From contig JACKBL010000001.1 in NCBI GenBank assembly GCA_020634515.1, forward strand, positions 806,001 to 870,000: DNA of 64,000 nucleotides. The letters run 5' to 3'. The position numbers were made by a program, and so were the translations under genes. The stretch's first letter is position 1. Each line of letters starts with the position of its first letter. The notes beneath the pieces are model-generated. The model searched no databases. It was not told the origin of the DNA and saw nothing but the letters and a program-made list of their open reading frames with translations. This stretch comes from Ardenticatenales bacterium (lineage in GTDB: Bacteria; Chloroflexota; Anaerolineae; Promineifilales; Promineifilaceae). Positions 42,862 through 51,084 of this stretch are shown here, piece after piece.

Positions 42862-43836
42862 ATGAAAACGGGTATGCGTTGGCGTGCATGGTTGCGCGGC
42901 GGGGGCGGGATGCTACTCTGGTTGTTGTTGGCTGCCTGCCGCGCGCCTGCTACCAATTTACCCACCCCCGCCGCTCTGGTGGACGTGGTCACGGCAACGT
43001 CCGTGCCGTTGGCGACGGAGACGGTTCCCGCGACGTGGACGCCCGACCCGCTGCATCTGGAAATCGCGCCTACGGGAGGGCCGCTCCCCAGCCGCACGCC
43101 ACGCGCGACAGCCACGCCGTGGCCCACGCGTACCATCACGCCATCACCGACGCCACCGCCCACGGCCACCAATCCGTCGCAACCAACACCGGTTCCCCCG
43201 CCGCCGACGTCCGCGCCCCCCTCGCCGACGCCGCCCGTGATCGCCGCCGCGCCCAATTTGCTACCGAACGGCTCTTTTGAGGCAGGCTGGTACAATCACA
43301 ATGGCATTCCTGAGCTGCAAGTACCGGACCAGTGGCGACTGGAATGGGAGGCGGGGGCCAATCCACTGGACCCGGACCCGTGGAATGCGTATGTGCGTCC
43401 AGAATCAAGGGTGTTGTCGCGCGCGTTTTTGCCGGCATTTGAACACCCCCTCTTCATCTGGGACGGCAACCAAACCGTCAAAATCTTCAAGGAACACGGC
43501 GCCATCAGCTTTCGCCTGCTCACCACCGTTGACCTGGCTCCCGGCCAATACGAACTAGAGATCAACGTTTTCCCCGACCTGATCGTGGATTACACCCCCG
43601 CGGGCGGCAAAATCTGGGCACCCGATCCCCTGTCAGGTGAAGTACAACTCCTGGCGGATGGCCGGACCGATGGCTGGCGGCTGCCCCTCTTCGGCCAGAA
43701 AAACACCTTCACCTACCGTTTCAGCATCACCGAAGCGCACCCCGTCACCGTCGGCGCGGCCATTCGCGGGCGCTGGGCCGTGCCCAACAACGGCTGGTTC
43801 CTCGACGACTGGAAGCTCCGGCGCGTCGGGGAATGA
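42862..43836 (+). CDS. Lipoprotein with Pro/Thr-rich linker and C-terminal beta domain
   Basis: 324-aa probable lipoprotein. The signal sequence ends in the lipobox LLLAACRA, with Cys26 as the modified residue. A long linker rich in Pro, Thr and Ala (residues 27-145, for example TPSPTPPPTATNPSQPTPVP) leads to a C-terminal domain starting NLLPNGSFEAGWYNHNGIPE and ending NNGWFLDDWKLRRVGE, which looks like a carbohydrate-binding-module type beta sandwich. It would sit outside the membrane. Followed by a repeat-containing gap. Ligand unknown. Confidence 0.75.
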   Translation: MKTGMRWRAWLRGGGGMLLWLLLAACRAPATNLPTPAALVDVVTATSVPLATETVPATWTPDPLHLEIAPTGGPLPSRTPRATATPWPTRTITPSPTPPPTATNPSQPTPVPPPPTSAPPSPTPPVIAAAPNLLPNGSFEAGWYNHNGIPELQVPDQWRLEWEAGANPLDPDPWNAYVRPESRVLSRAFLPAFEHPLFIWDGNQTVKIFKEHGAISFRLLTTVDLAPGQYELEINVFPDLIVDYTPAGGKIWAPDPLSGEVQLLADGRTDGWRLPLFGQKNTFTYRFSITEAHPVTVGAAIRGRWAVPNNGWFLDDWKLRRVGE

Positions 43837-43886
43837 CCGGATGCGTTGCCGCAACATGCCCCGTGGCCTCATCTTTCAGGCATTTT

Positions 43887-43986
43887 CTCAGGGTTCGCGC
43901 AAAATGAACTTTGGGTTATCCGGTAAGTAAAAACCCTTTCAGCGCATCCGTCAATTCAAATCTTGTTGACGGATGTGCCCTCAGGT
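43887..43986. repeat. Repeat family B, copy 5
   Basis: CAGGGTTCGCGCAAAATGAA...CAGCGCATCCGTCAAT...GTTGACGGATGTGCCCTCAGG. It lies at the edge of the restriction-modification pair. The remaining gap to 44175 shows no gene. Confidence 0.75.
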
Positions 43987-44175
43987 GGCTAAAACCACTT
44001 GAAATGAATACTCAACCAGGTCAAATTCCCCTGTGTTTTCTTGCGCCAGCTTTGTTTCGATTTCCTCAAACCGTAACCCCGGTTTCTTCTTCCCGGACGA
44101 AAGCACACGCAAAGCCCCGTAACCGGGTTGTTCGGTGTTCGCAACATTGCCCACGCTCAAGGGTAGTCTGCCTTG

Positions 44176-45000
44176 TTAGACTGATCCATCCACAAGGTAG
44201 CGGCCTTCTTGTTCTTTAAGCCCCATCAGTTCCTCGTCAGCTATCCGGGAACGGTTTACAAGTTGATAATGCTTTTCATCAACCGTATTTGGCATCAGGA
44301 CGTCGTTTTCTTCACGGATTGTCAACTCCAATAGAGCAACATTATTCTCGTCCATAAATTGCAGGGCAATGGGTCGGCAAATTGCCGCGGGATACCGTTC
44401 CTTACACAGCGCCATGTCTTGCATAACTTGGGCAATACCAAATCTGTCGCCAGGCGACTTTGCCTGACAAGGTAGCACAAAATGGGTTCCTCGTTTGTTC
44501 ATACCCACATAGATTTCATCCACTTCCACCTGCCCGATGTAGGAGACCGTTGTGCGTAGATGATTTTGAATAGAGTAGCACGTTAATCCGGTAAAAAGGT
44601 CAACCAGGCGGTTGTATCGGGCACGTGTCAACAACGCTTGTTCATCGGTCCCCGGAGCATATTGTCGTACGATTTCTGGTGTTGCGTCAGGCAGCTTGAT
44701 CGGATAGTAGTGCGCACCAGGCTCAATTTTCCCTGGGCTTGCCAGGCGAAAAGCGTATTCACCCACGCCCATCCCCACGATTATCCACTCCGCGCCAGCC
44801 GGTGCTGTGGATTGAATTGTTTCTGGCAAGTCGCGGCGAAACCGGAATGCGTACGGAATATCACCAAGGTTTTTAATGCGGGCAAATCCCAATGCCGTTG
44901 AAGCGCGGGCTAATTCGTCTCGATTAAAGGGCACGAGGACACGATGCGGTGTGTAGTTTCTTGAGAAAATCCACTCAATGATTTGCTCGTATTTGCTCAT
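44176..45000 (-). CDS. Probable type II restriction endonuclease
   Basis: 274-aa protein directly downstream (13 nt) of a DNA methyltransferase. A PD-(D/E)xK-like nuclease core is suggested by GQVEVDEIYVGMNKRGTHFV followed by LPCQAKSPGDRFGIAQVMQD: Glu159 and Asp161/Glu162 before a QAK strand (Gln179, Lys181), where Gln replaces the more common Glu. The start at 45000 begins MSKYEQIIEWIF. The position, orientation and nuclease-like core support a restriction enzyme. The pair is clearly richer in A+T than its surroundings and contains no TGCCGGCA, consistent with recent acquisition. Recognition site unknown. Confidence 0.72.
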   Translation of the reverse strand: MSKYEQIIEWIFSRNYTPHRVLVPFNRDELARASTALGFARIKNLGDIPYAFRFRRDLPETIQSTAPAGAEWIIVGMGVGEYAFRLASPGKIEPGAHYYPIKLPDATPEIVRQYAPGTDEQALLTRARYNRLVDLFTGLTCYSIQNHLRTTVSYIGQVEVDEIYVGMNKRGTHFVLPCQAKSPGDRFGIAQVMQDMALCKERYPAAICRPIALQFMDENNVALLELTIREENDVLMPNTVDEKHYQLVNRSRIADEELMGLKEQEGRYLVDGSV

Positions 45001-45013
45001 AATGAAATTCCGA

Positions 45014-46384
45014 TCAACTATGTTTTGATTCTCCCGTCCAATGTAAAACGACAACCTCCTCGCGCAATTCAGTTTGCGTAGCAGTGGCAAATCTTGTTCT
45101 GAAAAGATCTATTCGTTCTACTTCATAGCCAATTTCGCACGCAATCTCTGCAAGGAGTTCACCGGTTCTGATCATGACTCTCAGATAAGATGCCTGGTCT
45201 CCTACGACATAAGCTAATCTGGCATTGGGCTTAAGCACTTTGGTTAGTTTCGAAAGATGTTTTGCCATACCACCAAAGTACAATCTGGCAACGCGCGCAT
45301 AGAGTCTCTCAAAACCCGATGTCTTACCAAGTTCAATTCTTCGATTTTCGATTTCTTCCGCAATAGCCTGAATCCTACGATTCTTCTTTATCCACTCATC
45401 ATCATTATCATACTTGTACACACCGCGCGTATTTGACCTGAGAAGTCGTTTCTTGTGAGTTCGTAGTTGTGCCATGTCCGTGAAAAACCCAAGCAAGACG
45501 GATTCAAGGCGTGTGGTACGAGTATAATCCTTTTCATTGGGATAAGGTGGCGACGTAATAACGGCGTCAATGGAATTTGGAGGGATAAGATCGCTTACCT
45601 GGCGAGCGTCCCCAAGATGAACTTGGGCTGTAGGGAAATCCGCACCCTCTATATGGCGCAAGTCGCGCAGCATTTTTTGCATTTCATGTTGCCAGACAGC
45701 GACCACGGGTATATCGGACTTGATTTTGCCCACGCCTACTTCTGGACCAAACCTGAGATTGCCAATGGTCGTTGTTAGTGCATTGCCTAATGCCAGTAAT
45801 CCATATTGATAAGCGGGTGATTGACGATGTGTATTCAATTTGTCTAGCAGCGTCAAGGTTTTATGTAACGGAAGGGGACTTATCGAATTCTTGATAATGG
45901 CCCGCATCGCCTGAGGTTTCAATGTGGAGAGGGTCGCGGCTGGATCACACGTCAATTCCCTGTCATCTATTCCTTCCTGCAAAAGCGTGGTATAGGTCTC
46001 TGCTGCGATTTCCTCTACAAATGATTCAAGATATTGGGGATTGATGTTCCAGTTGGTCTTGACGCAGGACGCAAAATGGGCAAAGGGGTTTGCCTCAATG
46101 CCAATTGAAGGAATCTGGTTTAATTTCGCTTCTACAAGGGTTGTCCCGGTCCCACAGAACGGGTCCAGGACAATACTTCCCGCTTGTAGGTCAAAATCAC
46201 GAAGATAATCCCGAACAAGATGTGGCGGGAAGGAGAGAACAAAACGATACCAATCATGAAATGGTTTATCAATTGTTTGTAGTACATTATCATGATTAGT
46301 AATAGCGTCAGCGTTAACGAGTTTGCCTATTTCAGGCGACCATTCCAGTAAAGGGAGGGGCTGCTGCTCGTAATGAAATGCCAT
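45014..46384 (-). CDS. Site-specific DNA methyltransferase (m4C or m6A)
   Basis: 456-aa amino-methyltransferase. Motif I IVLDPFCGTGTTLVEAKLN (residues 71-89) precedes motif IV AVITSPPYPNEKDYTR (about 275-290). SPPY is typical of enzymes that methylate N4 of cytosine or N6 of adenine. The region between the motifs and the C-terminal part with LKPNARLAYVVGDQA fit the N6_N4_Mtase class. ATG 46384 has GGAG 10 nt upstream, and an extended -10 promoter lies further up. With the adjacent endonuclease it forms a type II restriction-modification system. Recognition sequence cannot be predicted. Confidence 0.88.
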   Translation of the reverse strand: MAFHYEQQPLPLLEWSPEIGKLVNADAITNHDNVLQTIDKPFHDWYRFVLSFPPHLVRDYLRDFDLQAGSIVLDPFCGTGTTLVEAKLNQIPSIGIEANPFAHFASCVKTNWNINPQYLESFVEEIAAETYTTLLQEGIDDRELTCDPAATLSTLKPQAMRAIIKNSISPLPLHKTLTLLDKLNTHRQSPAYQYGLLALGNALTTTIGNLRFGPEVGVGKIKSDIPVVAVWQHEMQKMLRDLRHIEGADFPTAQVHLGDARQVSDLIPPNSIDAVITSPPYPNEKDYTRTTRLESVLLGFFTDMAQLRTHKKRLLRSNTRGVYKYDNDDEWIKKNRRIQAIAEEIENRRIELGKTSGFERLYARVARLYFGGMAKHLSKLTKVLKPNARLAYVVGDQASYLRVMIRTGELLAEIACEIGYEVERIDLFRTRFATATQTELREEVVVLHWTGESKHS

Positions 46385-46469
46385 AAGCCATTATCTCCTT
46401 GCTAGAAGTCTGTTCTCTGCTTTTTCTTCCAGGTGCGATATGTTCACAGACAGCATTTTTACGAAGCGG

Positions 46470-46475
46470 ATTATA
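46470..46475 (-). promoter_or_regulatory. Extended -10 promoter of the restriction-modification pair
   Basis: TGGTATAAT on the minus strand, an extended -10 element, about 85 nt before the methyltransferase ATG. No -35 match. Confidence 0.5.
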
Positions 46476-46545
46476 CCATAGGCCAGTTCATTTGTTCGAC
46501 TTTCCGTTATCCGTGTTTTACATCGACAATTCCCGTGGCTTCGAA

Positions 46546-49329
46546 TCAAGGGCGGACGATGGTGATGGGGACGGTGTAGGGTTCGCCGACGTAGTTGCCG
46601 TCCCAGAGGATGACGATCAGGCGGATTTCGGTTGGGCCTGCCGGCAATCCATCCGCGTGCAAACTCTCCAGAACCCCGTTGACGACCGGCGTGTTGTGCG
46701 TGTCACCCAGCGTAATCCAGTTGTCGCCCAGGCGCACCTCCACTTTGTAAAACTGCACCACGCCCGGATCGAAGTCCGCCGTGCCCATGATGGGCAGGAT
46801 GCCGCTGACTTCATCGCCGGCCCTGGGGCTGGTGATGCGCCAGACGGCGGGGGCGTTGGGATCGCGGGCCTGGGCGAGTAATTCGTCGGTGCAGGGGGCT
46901 GCCGGCATAACAACCACCCCATTTGCTTCTGCCCACGCATACGCGCCTTTCAGACTTTCCGGGTTGCGCGGGGCGGTGAGGAATACCTGCGGCAGTGCGT
47001 TGGGGGGCAGCAGGGCTACTTCTACGCCCGGCGCGAACTGGCAAAATGGCTGCGGTGGCAATGCGTCCTGGTCGTCTGTGGTTGCCGTGGTGATGATGTT
47101 GGGGGGGAGGGGGATTGCCGGCATTCGCCACACCCCCGGCTCTAACATTTCCCATACCACCCGCTCGTCCGCGGGATCTTGCGTCGCGGTCGGCGTGGGC
47201 GTGGGGGCATCGACGTCTGGTTGCAAGAACCATTCGTTGCCGGCATAAACACAATCCCCTGCCCCCGGCGTCACCGACGACAGCGCGCACAATGGTTTCT
47301 GCGCCAACCCCGCCGGCTGCACAAACGCCGTCGGCGGCTGCGCCCCGCCGCCCGCCAGCCGCGCCACCAGATCGAAGTCCGCGTACACCGCTTGCATATA
47401 CGCCGACCACAGCGGCGCGGCTCCCGTGAGGCCGCTCACGTTGATCATTTCGCTGTTGTCCGTGTTCCCCGTCCACACGCCAACTGCCAGCCCCGGCGTG
47501 TAGCCGACGGTCCAGTTGTCGCGGAAATCGTTGGTGGTGCCTGTTTTGGCGGCGGCGGGGAAGGGGAGAGCGAGGGGATTGTTACGCCCCATTGCCGGCA
47601 CGCGCGCCGCGTCATCGTCCAGGATATTACTGATCAAGTAAGCCACGCGCGGATCCAGCACCTGTTCCGGTTCGGGAGATTGGACCTCATACAGCACCGT
47701 GCCATCCGTCTTGCTCACGCGCAAAATGCTCACCGGGGGAATGCGGAACCCACCGTTGGCAAAGACAGCGTAAGCGGCGGTCAGTTCCAGCGGCGTCACT
47801 TCCCCGCCACCCAGCGTGAGCGCCAGGCCATACCGACTAGGGTCGGCGTCGAAACTGCTGACGCCCATTTGCCGCGCCAGCTCCAGAAAGCGGGAAATGC
47901 CAATATCTTGCAGCAGCAGCACAGCGGGCACATTGTAGCTGTTCGCCAGCGCCTCCCGCAGCCGCACCGGGCCGTGGAAGCGGCCATCGTAGTTGACGGG
48001 ACTATAGGTGCTGCCGTCGAACTGTGGATAGGAGACGGGCACATCCCACAGCAGGTCTGCGGCTGTCCAGGTGGGCGTGCCCGTGTTCGGGTCGGGAGAC
48101 AGGGCGGCGGCGTAGGTAATGGGCTTGATGGCGCTGCCGGGCTGTTGTGGCGAAAGGGCCACGTTGACGTTGCCGTCAATCGTTTCGTCCTTGTAATCCA
48201 CGCTGCCTAACATCGCCAGAATTTCCCCCGTGCCCGGTTTGAGGGCGACCAGGGCCGCGTTGGTGAGATGGTGGTCCGCTGCTAGTGCGGCCACATGCTG
48301 CCGCGCCAGCAGTTCCGCCAGCCGCTGGTAATCCAGGTCAAGGGTGGTGGTCACTTGTAGGCCGCCGTTGGCCACCACGTCCGCGCCGAACTGCGCCTCC
48401 AACTGCTGCCGCACGTAGACGGCAAAATGGGGCGCGACCAGGCTGACCTCTTGTGGCGCAAAGGTGAGGGGTTCCAGGTAGGCGGCGTTGGCCTCTTCCT
48501 GGCTGATTTTGTCGTCGCGCACCATCTGGCTGAGGACGAGCCACTGCCGTTCTTTGGCCGCGTCCGGGTTGGTGAGGGGGTCGAGTTCGATGGGGCTTTG
48601 CGGTAGTCCGGCGAGGAGGGCGGCCTGTGCCAGGTCGAGGTCGCGGGCGGGTATCTCGAAGTAGGTTTGCGCGGCGGCTTCAATGCCGTAGGCCAGGTTG
48701 CCGTAATATATTTCGTTCAAATACAGTTCCAGAATTTCATCCTTGCTGTATTTGCGGTTCATGATCCAGGCGAGAATGATCTCTTTTGTTTTGCGGTTGT
48801 AGCTGACGGCGGTGCGTTCGTCGTAGTCGAAGGCGACGTGGCGCACAAGCTGCTGCGTGATGGTGCTGCCGCCGATGGGGCGACCTTCGGGGTGGCGCAG
48901 GTTGGCGATGATGGCGGCGACGAGGGAGGGGGCGTCGAGGCCGTTGTTTTCGTAGAAGGAGTCATCTTCGATGGCGATGGTGGCGTCAATGAGGTTTTGG
49001 GGTATCTGGCTGAGGGGGATTTGGGTGCGGTTGCCTTCGCCAAAGAATTCCCACAGGAGTTGGCCGTTGCGGTCAAAGATGCGGGTGGTTTCGAAGGTGT
49101 CGCGGGTGCGGGCGGCGTCGAGGGCGGCGATGCCTTGTTCGATGTCCTGGTTGAGTTGGTTGTAGACGAGGGTTCCGCCGATGAGGATGCCGGCAAAAAC
49201 CAACAGCCCCACACCCAATAACCCCACCAGCAGCAGCCGGCTAAAACACCCTCCCAGGCAGCCACGCCGCCGCGGCTGCCGCGTTTCGCGTACATATTGC
49301 ACAGGCTGGGTCGGATCATCGTAGTACAT
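46546..49329 (-). CDS. Class A penicillin-binding protein (transglycosylase/transpeptidase)
   Basis: Bifunctional peptidoglycan synthase of 927 aa, anchored by one N-terminal helix (residues 31-55). GT51 domain: catalytic Glu121 in AIEDDSFYENNG, GGSTITQQLVRH at 153-164, and RKTKEIILAWIMNRKYSKDE. Transpeptidase: Ser399-x-x-Lys402 in QQPGSAIKPITY, Ser464-x-Asn466 in LANSYNVP, and Lys595-Thr-Gly in AAAKTGTTNDFRDNWTVGYT. A 250-residue C-terminal extension has a Thr/Pro linker and a terminal beta module (ITSPRAGDEVSGILPIMGTA). ATG 49329 has AAAGGAG 6 nt upstream. Confidence 0.95.
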   Translation of the reverse strand: MYYDDPTQPVQYVRETRQPRRRGCLGGCFSRLLLVGLLGVGLLVFAGILIGGTLVYNQLNQDIEQGIAALDAARTRDTFETTRIFDRNGQLLWEFFGEGNRTQIPLSQIPQNLIDATIAIEDDSFYENNGLDAPSLVAAIIANLRHPEGRPIGGSTITQQLVRHVAFDYDERTAVSYNRKTKEIILAWIMNRKYSKDEILELYLNEIYYGNLAYGIEAAAQTYFEIPARDLDLAQAALLAGLPQSPIELDPLTNPDAAKERQWLVLSQMVRDDKISQEEANAAYLEPLTFAPQEVSLVAPHFAVYVRQQLEAQFGADVVANGGLQVTTTLDLDYQRLAELLARQHVAALAADHHLTNAALVALKPGTGEILAMLGSVDYKDETIDGNVNVALSPQQPGSAIKPITYAAALSPDPNTGTPTWTAADLLWDVPVSYPQFDGSTYSPVNYDGRFHGPVRLREALANSYNVPAVLLLQDIGISRFLELARQMGVSSFDADPSRYGLALTLGGGEVTPLELTAAYAVFANGGFRIPPVSILRVSKTDGTVLYEVQSPEPEQVLDPRVAYLISNILDDDAARVPAMGRNNPLALPFPAAAKTGTTNDFRDNWTVGYTPGLAVGVWTGNTDNSEMINVSGLTGAAPLWSAYMQAVYADFDLVARLAGGGAQPPTAFVQPAGLAQKPLCALSSVTPGAGDCVYAGNEWFLQPDVDAPTPTPTATQDPADERVVWEMLEPGVWRMPAIPLPPNIITTATTDDQDALPPQPFCQFAPGVEVALLPPNALPQVFLTAPRNPESLKGAYAWAEANGVVVMPAAPCTDELLAQARDPNAPAVWRITSPRAGDEVSGILPIMGTADFDPGVVQFYKVEVRLGDNWITLGDTHNTPVVNGVLESLHADGLPAGPTEIRLIVILWDGNYVGEPYTVPITIVRP

Positions 49330-49394
49330 GGAAACTCCTTTGGGGAAAGTTGGCGGTTGGTCGTTGGCCGTTCGCGGTTTGGATAACGGGATAG

Positions 49395-49446
49395 CTTGTC
49401 AGTAACCGTCCGTGAAAAGTGTGAAGTTGTTTTCGGACGGTTACTA
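49395..49446. repeat. Repeat family A, right-half copy 5
   Basis: Only the long hairpin AGTAACCGTCCG...CGGACGGTTACT of family A is present. A family C copy follows after 5 nt. Confidence 0.85.
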
Positions 49447-49451
49447 AGCCA

Positions 49452-49507
49452 GAGTGGACCAATTTTCTTTGGTGAAATTGGTCCACTCTAGAGAGCGTTA
49501 GTGGTTA
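49452..49507. repeat. Repeat family C, copy 2
   Basis: AGTGGACCAATTTT and AAATTGGTCCACT arms with a short centre, then the tail AGAGAGCGTTAGTGGTTAC. The arms carry a compensatory T-to-G/A-to-C change relative to copies 1 and 3 (GATTGG versus GAGTGG), evidence that the pairing matters. No gene is seen between here and the NYN gene terminator. Confidence 0.85.
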
Positions 49508-49653
49508 CGATGGTTGACTGTTAACCGTTGGCTGGGGCAATTCCCAAAACTGCTCCGGTCTAGGCGTATAACGCCGCTATGGGGGCTGCCGTTCCCTGAG
49601 TTTCCTGTCGCCTTCCCTACGCACTGCCTACGCGCGCATGACGGGTGGGAAGC

Positions 49654-49705
49654 AAAAAGCACGGCGTACAGACCAGGCCGGGCGGCCGGTGTGTACGCCG
49701 TGCTT
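49654..49705 (-). terminator. Terminator of the NYN-domain gene
   Basis: A 14-bp stem (arms AAGCACGGCGTACA and TGTACGCCGTGCTT) with a GC-rich internal loop, followed on the minus strand by TTTTTGC, 29 nt after the stop codon at 49734. Confidence 0.85.
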
Positions 49706-49733
49706 ATGTGGATGAATGATACGCGATGCGCGC

Positions 49734-51005
49734 CTAATCGGTCGGTTCGGGGCGCAGCTCCTCTATTTCGTTGGTCACGTCCGCCAGTAGCTCGGGATTG
49801 ACTTCGCCCAGGTGGTCCGATAGTTGCTGCCACTTCTGGCGCAGTTCCTGGTCTTCGTGATCGAGGGCTTTGATGCCAATTTCTGCCGGCATCAACATCC
49901 GTCCCTGATACCCTGTTGGCATCCGCATACCCATTTCCCGAAACGCGCTGCCCCAGTAATACGTCAGCATCGGATTGATCAGCCCTTCCACGCGATTCTG
50001 CACATTCCCCGTCGCCTTCAACAAGGCAAAGAACGCCAGATAATAGTCACGCGCGCCTTCAAAATCCTTCCGGTTCAGCATCTGCCCGGCCTTCACCGAA
50101 GCATAGGAAGCCATCAGCCAGCGCAGTTCCGTCAACTCCGATTCCGTGTGTTCTTCGTGGATCGCTTCCCACATCACGCGCGTCGCCTGCAAGAACTTTC
50201 GTACCGAGCGACCGAACCGCTGAATCTTGCGCGCTTCCATCGCTTCCGTTGCCAGTTTCTGCGCACCCATAGGGGAAATGGGCACATTCGGGGGGAGTTC
50301 TTGCCTGACGATGTCTTCCCAAATGGGTCGCAACGCCTCCGCGTCGTTCAAAGGCAGCGTCACCAACTCCGTAATGATTTCCCCGTCTCCGCCTTCATCA
50401 TCGTAATCGGAAGACGATAGATACGTGCGCGCCTCTTCGACGTCTTCTTCACGGTCATCGCGCGTATGTGCGCCATTTCCGGGCGGGGAATAGGGGCGAT
50501 AGCTTTCCGCACGGCGCGGGCGCAGGTTCAGCACCTGATTCAGATACACAAACTCATCACAGGCGCGCACAAACAGGCGGTGCGAGCGGTCGCCGTGCGG
50601 GCCGATGCCCAGCACTCTTTTGCCGTACTTGTGTAGCTTGCTGGCCAGGGGACCAAAGTCACTATCCCCCGACACAATCACGAAAGTCGTGATATGCGGG
50701 TGCAGCAGCGCCACTTCCAACGCATCGAGAGCCAGGCGAATGTCGGCGCGATTTTTACCCTGCCCCACGCTATAGACCTGAACCAGGTCAATGGCGTTCA
50801 GCGTCATGTCGTACCGATACTCATCAAAGTTCTTCCAGTTGGCATACGCCTGCTTGATGGCGATTTGACCACGGCGAGACAAATAGCGGAGCAGATCACT
50901 GACATAGAAAGATAACGATTCGTCGTTTGCCCAAATAGCCAGGTTTTCGAAGTCAATAAAGACGGCTAACTGTGGTAACGGGTATTGGGGTATTTCTAGT
51001 TGCAT
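49734..51005 (-). CDS. NYN-domain (LabA-like PIN-fold) putative RNase
   Basis: 423-aa protein. The N-terminal NYN domain (residues 12-145) has the acidic active-site set: Asp18 and Asn21 in AVFIDFENLAI, Asp88 in GKNRADIRLALDALE, and Asp114/Asp116 in VIVSGDSDFGPLAS. An acidic linker (residues 175-210, DDREEDVEEART) and a helical C-terminal domain of about 200 residues follow, without a recognised family. NYN proteins are Mg-dependent RNases acting in RNA processing or decay. It has its own terminator and lies 79 nt downstream of the M23 fusion gene. Confidence 0.85.
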   Translation of the reverse strand: MQLEIPQYPLPQLAVFIDFENLAIWANDESLSFYVSDLLRYLSRRGQIAIKQAYANWKNFDEYRYDMTLNAIDLVQVYSVGQGKNRADIRLALDALEVALLHPHITTFVIVSGDSDFGPLASKLHKYGKRVLGIGPHGDRSHRLFVRACDEFVYLNQVLNLRPRRAESYRPYSPPGNGAHTRDDREEDVEEARTYLSSSDYDDEGGDGEIITELVTLPLNDAEALRPIWEDIVRQELPPNVPISPMGAQKLATEAMEARKIQRFGRSVRKFLQATRVMWEAIHEEHTESELTELRWLMASYASVKAGQMLNRKDFEGARDYYLAFFALLKATGNVQNRVEGLINPMLTYYWGSAFREMGMRMPTGYQGRMLMPAEIGIKALDHEDQELRQKWQQLSDHLGEVNPELLADVTNEIEELRPEPTD

Positions 51006-51084
51006 GATGTTTCTAAATCCTCAAGAGAACGATGGTCGGCGGCGGCCGATCATGAGCGCAGCCGTCGCCGGACCAGATTACCAG

